In this document: piece by piece, positions 56,801 to 64,000 of the stretch
Numbering within the stretch: the first letter of the stretch is position 1
How the letters are laid out: every line of letters begins with the position of its first letter
NCBI GenBank assembly: GCA_028023455.1
Contig: JAQFVV010000229.1
Span: 556,501 to 620,500, forward strand
DNA: 64,000 nt
From: Epiperipatus broadwayi
Taxonomy: Eukaryota > Onychophora > Udeonychophora > Euonychophora > Peripatidae
Direction: 5' to 3'
Translations under genes and position numbers: made by a program
The notes under the pieces: model-generated
Database searches by the model: none
What the model was told of the DNA's origin: nothing
What the model saw: the letters and a program-made list of their open reading frames with translations, nothing else

Positions 56801-58511
56801 ATAGAAATATACAAAAATATTAAAAAATGATTTAACGTGTTCTTATTGTTGATTATATTTAAAAATATAAGTATTGCATATTTAAAGAATATAATAACAT
56901 TCGATGATTATAATATATGTTAAACTAAAACAGGTGACAATTAAGCTCGTGTTATGGCATTATACATGAGTATGGCTTATAAAAAAATGTATTAGAGTTT
57001 ACGAGCATTAGATAACAAACGTAATAGGTAGTAATAATATTTGCACAATATGCAAAGTGACTTATATAAGGTTATAAGAAAATGTAATTTTTTTTTTTTT
57101 AGAGGAAAAGACCATATTGATTGTAAATTTATAATGTTTATAAAATGATGTTTACCCACATATATAACTTATAATACTGTAATGTTAATATTAAAAGGTA
57201 AAGAATAGTAATACCCATAAAATAGTTAAACTAAGTAACATAATAAACTTAATGAGAAATAAATAAATAACTTATAAAAGTATAATAATTTAAACTAACT
57301 ATAAAAGAAATCTAAAAATGTATAATTTAACTTTTGTAGTGTTAAAAAAAAGGAGGATATCCCTTGTAAATAAATGTAAATAGATTTGTTTGTTTTATCT
57401 TAATTTTGATTGTTGTTAATAAAATCCTAAATTTTGTTATTAAAACTTGTGTCTGAGTTTTGTTTTCTCTACATCATTGCATGAATTCATAGGATATGTT
57501 TACCATCATTAAATTAAAAATATAATTGTTTGCACAAAATATAAATAGAAAAGTATATTTAATCTTAATTATTTATTGATGTTTTGTAATTGAATAATTA
57601 TAAAATTGCATTACATTATTGGTCATAAATCCATTGTTATGGTAATTTGCTAACTTATATGCTATTAGTTGCCACTTACTTCATTTATCAGATTATCTAA
57701 ACACTGCCACTTACTAATTATTTTATTACGTAAGGAAAAGATAAATAAAGGGAGGATATTGAATTATTAACTAATTTATTATGGTTATAAATTTGCGATA
57801 AAAGAAAAAAGAAAAGCCGTACTAGTTGGATTAAACAATGAAGATTGTGATTATTATTCTTATTGTTTTATTATTAATCTAACTTCAGAGTAGTAAATTA
57901 TGACACAAAATCCCTTATCATATTTTGCTACTTTATTTTAATTTAACATTGAATAAATTTAAGAACCTGAGATTATTTTATCTGAGCTAGATAATTACTA
58001 TTATTGTTATGATAGATAAGAGATTAATACTTTAATTGTTAAATGAGTTTAGTGATTAGAAGTTGCATAAGTCATAAGAATACTGTGTAGTTATTATATG
58101 TAATAGTAGTAAAAGGAGGGATAGTGTTCTTATGCCATTGAGGTGGTATCCTATGGGATACTATCTCAATGCAATCTACTTTGTCACCTTATTTCCACTT
58201 CTAATCTCATGAATTATAGAATAGTTATTTGAGTTAATCTAGAACAGAACCTAAGTTAAATTTTTAAGAAACCTGAGCTAGTAACACATTTAATTGAATA
58301 TCTCATTAATTATTAGAGCTAGAACCCGGGGAGGCGATTTTTATTATATTATATTATTTATTTTGGGAGAAGTGGAGTACACATATACACATAATTACAC
58401 ATAGGGTGAAAGGGTAGATTGTGGCGTAACGTGGTAGGCTCGAGATGTATGTAGTTACACAACATAAGTAAAGGGCAGATTGTGATGGCCCAAACACAAG
58501 AGAGAAAGGTC

Positions 58512-58558
<47 letters not shown>

Positions 58559-58680
58559 ATTTAATCAATTAAAAGTTTTTTTTTATCTCACTAAGAAATC
58601 AGCTTTTAAGTTTAATTTCAGTTCAAGATAAAATAGTTTTCTTGAATTATAAGTTTTTTATTAAGAGATTTTTTTGAAAT
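53831..58680. other. Long AT-rich region, no gene recognised
   Basis: Small frames at 54875-55090 and 55134-55384 show no known motif. 57340-57370, 57750-57765 and 58110-58130 carry purine-rich AAAGGAGG-type strings that could be polypurine tracts of decayed LTR elements, but no matching LTR pair or gag-pol sequence was found. (TA)n at 58518-58552. The stretch 58320-58510 is richer in G+C and unidentified. Confidence 0.4.
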
Positions 58681-58681
58681 T

Positions 58682-58930
58682 CTAACCAACTGAGCCAGCC
58701 TGGTAAGATGGCTCAGTTGGTTAGAGCCTTAAGTTAAAATTCATTAGTTCGCTTGGTTATAGTATTATCTTAATATTCAATATTCAAAAATCTAGGAATC
58801 AAGTTTTGATTCCCCTGCTAATGCTGTCACTGGTCATGTCAGAAACACCTGAAGAAGTGAGTGGAATAATACAACTCGAAGCATTGTGCATATACTAACC
58901 TGTTGTTATTGGTAACAGTTGAATGTAATT
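58682..58930 (+). repeat. SINE-like sequence: tRNA D-arm box, palindrome and hammerhead-like tail
   Basis: A perfect 16-bp inverted repeat (58682-58697 and 58709-58724) contains TGGCTCAGTTGGTTAG, a typical tRNA D-arm/A-box. Downstream, 58849-58881 has CTGAAGA (a valid CUGANGA) and CGAAG where GAAA is expected. It ends in an A/T-rich tail near 58960. A tRNA-headed SINE carrying a PLE-type tail is one explanation; no second copy is in the window to test it. Confidence 0.45.
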
Positions 58931-58960
58931 GGAATATTTAAATAAAGTTTATTTTTTTAA

Positions 58961-59625
58961 AGACATTCAATACTTGATATTAGATAATGGAAGTCGTCCA
59001 ATATATAAGTACAACTAAAATACAATGTCACAAACCTTCAGAAAAGCATTTTATACTTGTTTTTGGTGTGTTTAATATTATATTATTTGTTTAAACATAA
59101 AATGAATCGCAATTGTATAAACTTACAATGTGACATGGTTAAAGCGGTGGTTAGAGTGGCAGATTCTGGAATTTATGTTCTATGGATTATGGCTCTACTA
59201 CATTATTTCCGGCGTTAATATTTTTACGAACTCTGAGCAATAAAATCGATTTTTTTTTTTTAATGAAAATTAAAAATCAACTTAAATCACTAAGCTAATT
59301 ATAAAAAAAGTTTTAACTACTATGCTCTAGAATGAAACGACAATAATAGGTTCTCACAAAATTAATAAAGGTACCAACATTTTGTCCTATAAAAGCAAAA
59401 ATCTTTTTATGGATACACCTGGGAATTAGCAATATTAAATATTTTACTAAGCTGGAAATTGTCTTTAACACAGATATAACTTCTAAAAGTTTATAAATTA
59501 TGCATGGGGAAGAGAAATGTGAATAACTTCATGCATGTGCGTTTGATTAAAAAAATTAGATATATTCATCTTTATCTGAGATCTAAAGATTTTGTGCTAA
59601 AGACAAGTTCTAGTTTAGTAAATGA
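58961..59625. other. AT-rich, nothing recognised
   Basis: No coding or repeat family was recognised. Confidence 0.4.
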
Positions 59626-60192
59626 TTAGTCACCATGATCACATGATCACCATCTCATACTAGCACATAATTGTTGTAAACAAAGGCAAAACTCTCCATA
59701 CAGTAGTGCCACCCTGTGTTAACCAGAGTAATCAATAGATGCCAGATGGCTTGTGCATAAAATCGCTATCTTGTGCCTACTCATCCAATATCCCAGACTA
59801 GTTTCTGGCTTGTGGCCATCATCAGTGAGGATCCTTGGATCTGAGAGCACTGCACCTAGATCTTAGGATCTAATGCAACCCTCCAGCAGCCACCTTTTAA
59901 CTCTATTTTACTACAAAACTATGAGAATGAAATTGAAAACACAAAAATATTTTCAATCTAAGCTCACTAGCTTATATAGTCATATGGGTCTGAACTCAAT
60001 TCAGCACCCATATATTTTGGTGTCTTTGGCTCTTAAACAACCATAGTCACCACTATACTATTAGGCAGGATTGGTATTAAACTACTAAACATCACATGAT
60101 CACCATCTCATACTAGCACATAATTGTTGTACTCTGGTTAGCACAGGGTGGCACTACTGTATGGAGTTTTGCCTTTGTTTAGTCACCATGAT
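59626..60192. mobile_element. Fold-back element, family 2, copy 2, with 12-14 bp target-site duplication
   Basis: Bounded by TTAGTCACCATGAT at 59626-59639 and 60179-60192. Inside lie an exact 40-bp direct repeat (59639-59678 and 60092-60131). The long left arm starts AAACAAAGGCAAAACT at 59676. After the second direct repeat comes a 49-bp inverted copy of the arm start (60132-60180). The left arm holds an intact hammerhead core on the minus strand. Non-coding. Same overall plan as the unrelated-sequence element at 42708-43250. Confidence 0.82.
59786..59830 (-). ncRNA. Hammerhead ribozyme motif with intact core
   Basis: On the minus strand: CTGATGA (59825-59819), stem II TGGC/GCCA with loop CACAA, GAAA (59805-59802), a two-pair stem III AC/GT with a UA loop, cleavage C at 59796 (GUC), then TGGGA, which pairs with the bases before the core (four stem I pairs including one G-U). 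Every conserved core residue is present. This is the very short stem III form described for PLEs and other retroelements. Activity is inferred. Confidence 0.62.
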
Positions 60193-60239
60193 GTTAAAAT
60201 TGTGGGTGAAGTGGGTCGACACTTGTAAATCAAAATCCA

Positions 60240-62100
60240 ACAAACAATGTATGAAAAGAAAAAGAATATAAAATACTTAAAAATGTCATATTAAAAAGAA
60301 TTTAACAGTTTTAATTTTGTAAAATGTTAGAGAAAAAAGAGTTAATGATGATATAAAAATATAATTGTGAACTGAGAAAAAATGTGGAACAGAGTAAGAT
60401 TCAAAACTATAAAAACGTATGGAACTGAAAGGAAAGTTGTTTTAGCAATTAGAGAAAAAGATAAGAATATTGCTTAAAAAATCTCATTGTGAAATATGTG
60501 AAAGAGTTCTATAAAAAATTATATAGTAATAAAAACAACAAAATAAGTTAACGACTACAATTGTAATATCTTTTGGATTGCTAATTTTAATTAAATAAAT
60601 TAAAATAACTGAATGGCATTATTGTTCCGAAAGAGTAGTTCAGAACAGTTGAGAACTACACATCTCAATTTTTAAATGAACAAAAAAGAGATATAAAATT
60701 AGATCTGTCAAGGAAGAGAAATCACCAAGAAATTTCCAATTATAGTTGATATCTTAAGAGGAACAGGTAAAAAAATAAAGTAATTGCTGACAAAATTATA
60801 TACTAATATCTAAATGATAAACATATGCCAGATCATTAAAAAAAATTTCTGCAATAATACTGATATAAAATAAAAAGATAAAAAAAAGTTATTAGAAATT
60901 ACAAAACTATTAGTTTTCTATCAATGTAATACAAGATATTTATCAGATAATTACAAACTCATCTTCAAAATACTTTGAATTCAAAACAACATGTGTTGAG
61001 ATTTGAGAGGTCCCTCTATAGTCAAAAATTACATCATTTGGCTGGCTATTATACAAATGTTTAAGGTGCATGTGAAAACAGTTAAAGTCTTTCCCTTTCT
61101 AATTGCAGATTTTCTGTGCACTTGGTAAATAATCAGAACATTAAACGGCAATTAGTATTTGAAAGGAATTTTACACAGTGTAGAACTCACTCAAGTGATA
61201 TGTGAAGTTCAAAATGTTTAGTATCAAGTATAAATTGCTTTTTGGTTTTGGATTTATAGATTGTAAAAAGATATTTGATTTTACAAGCAGTCTACAAAAA
61301 CTAAATATGTGTACCATCAGGATATAGATATCATCAGCAATAATTAAATTATATGGTGGTGCTAAAAAGATTCACATTATTAAGGGTATGCAGTTATTTA
61401 TGAGAAGTATTTGGTAATTAAAATGTGAAATCGAGGAGGAAAAATGTACGTCTTTATAATTTTGCAAATAATGCTTCAGAACTTTAGAAAATGTAAGTAA
61501 TTGAAATAGTAGTAAAGATAAATACTAAAGAAATTAACTAAAATAATACTCAATGGAATTGTATAGAAGATAAAATTAAGGAATTACAATATTACATGAA
61601 GTTACTAACTACACATATCTCAGTCAAATTATTAATATAAATGGAAACAAATGGATTAAATTAATTATAGAATTAAATTTGGTTGAAATGTTTTTGGTAA
61701 AAATAATTTATTATTAAAGAAATATGCCCACATGTTTGAAAAAAAACTTTTTTATTAGGTGTGTTTCAACAATTCTTACATATAAATCTGAGATTTGAAC
61801 ACATAAAAAGTAATTATAGAAATACACTAGTCCACACAACGAAACGAACAGGAATAAGTAGTTAATAGGTCAATAGATACAACTGACATCATTAAAAAAA
61901 TAAGTACATAAAATAGAACTGTGCTAAACATATTATTAGAAGAGAGATTATAGAAAGTAGTTGCAGTTTTAAATTAAATTTCACAAAAATATAAAAACGT
62001 CACAAACTCAGCTCATGTAAAATAAGGGAATGAGATTAAAGAAATTTGTTGAAGTAAAACTGGATTAATGTTTTATATATCTTCACTGTGATGATGAGTA
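60240..62100 (+). mobile_element. RTE LINE copy E, very old
   Basis: It can be followed along copies B and C with many indels: the KRVENDI..KYNCEL region (60345), YQELYSNK (60510), ILRGTGKKI (60750), RNYK..SFLS (60890), the VDHEKAFD region (61250), the NGD..IKLIIELNLVG region (61640) and LTYKSEI (61780), to a GATGATGAG tail near 62090. It crosses stops in all frames. Its start is uncertain. Confidence 0.65.
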
Positions 62101-62582
62101 AATAACTAAATAGGTTGACCATGGATTAGATACGCAGTAAAAAATATCTTTAAATTTGCTTACAACTTGATGTAATTTATTAAGTTTCACTCTGATAAAT
62201 CTTTGCTAGTTGAATACAATTATATATATATAATACAATACCCGTTATAATATATATATATATAAAATTAAAAAAAAAAACGGTAAATGCATTTACCTCT
62301 TATTTATATATATATAAGAGTATCTATTGAGTGTGTGTATTTTAAAATGTTAAATAAAATAGATAATGCTAATTTAGTGTATAACTTATTTTTGAAGCTT
62401 TTTTTAGAGTTGATTTTATAAAAATTTAATACACTATGTTTTTAAATTAATAATTAAAATCATAATGAATTTCTGAAATACATATACTTTTTTTACTATC
62501 TGCCTAATTACAATTTAAGTAACTCACTTAATGTTTTCCAATAATGACTTTAAGTAATTAAAGTAATTTTACAAAAGAAAAC

Positions 62583-62672
62583 TCCAAGTCGAAACGTCAG
62601 TATATTGATATTAAAAGTTTTTAACACGGATGAACCCGCAAAATATGTATTATATATATATATATATATAAA
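62583..62672 (+). mobile_element. Solo 3' end of Penelope family 1
   Basis: CCAAGTCGAAACGTCAGT to AACCCGCAAAATATGTATT matches 27424-27492 almost base for base and also ends in (TA)n. It begins inside stem II of the hammerhead-like motif, so it is a 5'-truncated insertion or a break near the ribozyme. Confidence 0.88.
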
Positions 62673-64000
62673 GTTATATTAATGATTAATTTTACAGAGG
62701 GCCTGTTATTTGAGGGCAAAAAATGTGGGAGGCTTGGGAAGTGAAATCATAAGCATAGAATAAAAGAATAGTTAACTAGGCGAGAGGTGGTATTGATAGA
62801 GATGCCATAGAATAAGACAATGGAGCAAAACTTGAGATGTAAGCAAGGAGGGAAATATAAACTCATGGGCAGGATTTTTACCCAGAACCTTACAAGACTG
62901 GTCATATAAGCAAATCTGGGTGTGCAGGAACTTCTGCTACTAACCACCCGACCGCATGACAGACACAGCTTTCATGGGAGCACTTTAAACTATGCCCTTC
63001 CTAATGGAGCACAATGATACCTATAAACATAAGTATCCAGTGATTTCCCTGGCTTAAATAAGAGAAAAACTTTGGCATCGCTCAGTAATAACACTTATCA
63101 TTTACAATACAACAAGATTTATATTTAATTGCTAAAAATGATGACTCACTCCCAAGGCCCACATTTATGAATGATTAACTTACAAACCATCAACTAACAT
63201 TAGTTTAGTTAAATTATAAATGTCAAATTCAATGGATACCAATCGAAATTAATAATAAAGGGATAAAAATTATAATTCTAACATATTATTATTGCTAAGC
63301 TAAGATATTCACCTGCACAAATTATGGTACATCCACACTCATAGCTAATCATGAAAGTTAGATGCATCTCTGGAGCTAAGATAATTCATTAAACTATTTA
63401 ACAATACGAGAAAGCATATTAATATAAAATGAGACACATCTGAGAAATAATTTACAAAATAGAAAGATTTGATAAGTTCCGAGCTAGCTGAATCATAAAT
63501 ATAAAACGAATTTATTATAAATATATTATTTAATAACTTTGAGCATTTTGGTGAAGGCTAACATTTAACAAAGTTAAGAGGCTAGGTTGGAAATTATTGA
63601 GACATGAAATTAATTACATCAATAAATAAAGAAATATAGAATTGAATACCCAAAGAAAAGGAAAAATCATAGTCATTAAACATTACAAGGTTACAGATTT
63701 TAAAAGTTTAGTGGTTTAAAAAGATTTACATTTGAAGGAGTTATAAATAACAATATTACAAATTAAAGATAAGAGTTCTAGTTTGAATAAAGATCATGAA
63801 AGTTCTTAGAGATTTTGGGTACCAGTTACCTTGCATTTAAGCAAAATGTGCACATTTCCAAAAAGATCCTCTCATTCAGGAATGATAGTGCAATAGTTTT
63901 CCATTAATAGTTCATTCAATGATCATAATTGTAAGTAGCAGTTAATTAGGCAGCAGTATACAGATTACAGCAAAATGATTTTTAAATTATTTTAAAGCAA
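62673..64000. other. Less AT-rich patch then AT-rich sequence, unidentified
   Basis: 62690-63060 has visibly more G+C than its surroundings and an open minus-strand frame of 66 codons (62747-62947) with no recognisable motif; it is most likely an unknown repeat. The rest shows nothing recognisable. Confidence 0.4.

Noticed and set aside
57340-58135. LTR retrotransposon with polypurine tracts (AAAGGAGG strings)
   Set aside because: Three purine strings occur, but no paired LTRs, primer-binding site or gag-pol coding sequence could be found.
62747-62947. 66-codon minus-strand frame in a less AT-rich patch
   Set aside because: Composition suggests an unidentified repeat; no start context or domain.

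Overview
This is a strongly AT-rich metazoan (invertebrate) nuclear window. Genes are split by GT/AG introns of up to about 12.6 kb. Much of the rest is decaying retroelements and microsatellites. No bacterial-style operon, rRNA, CRISPR array or intact functional tRNA was seen. The phylum cannot be fixed from the sequence: RTE-type LINEs, GIY-YIG Penelope-like elements (PLEs) and a receptor guanylate cyclase fit many invertebrates.

Only one cellular gene could be read: the 3' part of a receptor-type (membrane) guanylate cyclase on the + strand, from 1862 to 45300. Nine exons join in frame without an internal stop to give about 420 residues. They encode the C-lobe of the kinase-homology domain, the coiled-coil linker, the whole cyclase catalytic domain and the C-terminus. 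The extracellular, membrane and N-lobe exons must lie upstream of the window. The metal-binding Asp residues and the guanine-recognition Glu and Cys are kept. The Asn and Arg that normally stabilise the transition state are replaced (by Val and Lys), so the cyclase may be weak or dead.

Layout: 1-242 RTE LINE fragment; 1862-5565 kinase-homology exons with a tRNA-Gly-like sequence at 3098; 8117-8266 linker exon; 10711-15160 an old RTE copy split by a nearly full-length younger RTE; 16045 first cyclase exon, followed at once by a fold-back element; 17.7, 20.7 and 22.6 kb inverted repeats; 23.7-27.5 kb two near-identical Penelope copies head to head (a 1.9 kb-arm palindrome); 28733 second cyclase exon; 29.3-30.5 kb a (GATA)n tract of about 1.17 kb; 33.8-36.9 kb a third large RTE copy; 38.9-39.8 kb a PLE remnant in an inverted repeat; 40207, 44939 and 45235 the last exons. 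From 45.3 to 64 kb no cellular gene was recognised, only PLE, RTE and simple-repeat remnants.

The most interesting signal is a group of short non-autonomous repeats (16.2, 42.7, 46.8 and 59.6 kb, possibly 52.2 and 58.7 kb). They carry hammerhead-ribozyme cores of the short-stem-III type known from PLEs. Two of them share one architecture: a target-site duplication, a 40-53 bp direct repeat, an arm, a second copy of the direct repeat, an inverted arm, and the second target-site duplication. This suggests insertion by template switching or snap-back synthesis. All functional statements are read by eye from motifs; no database search was run.
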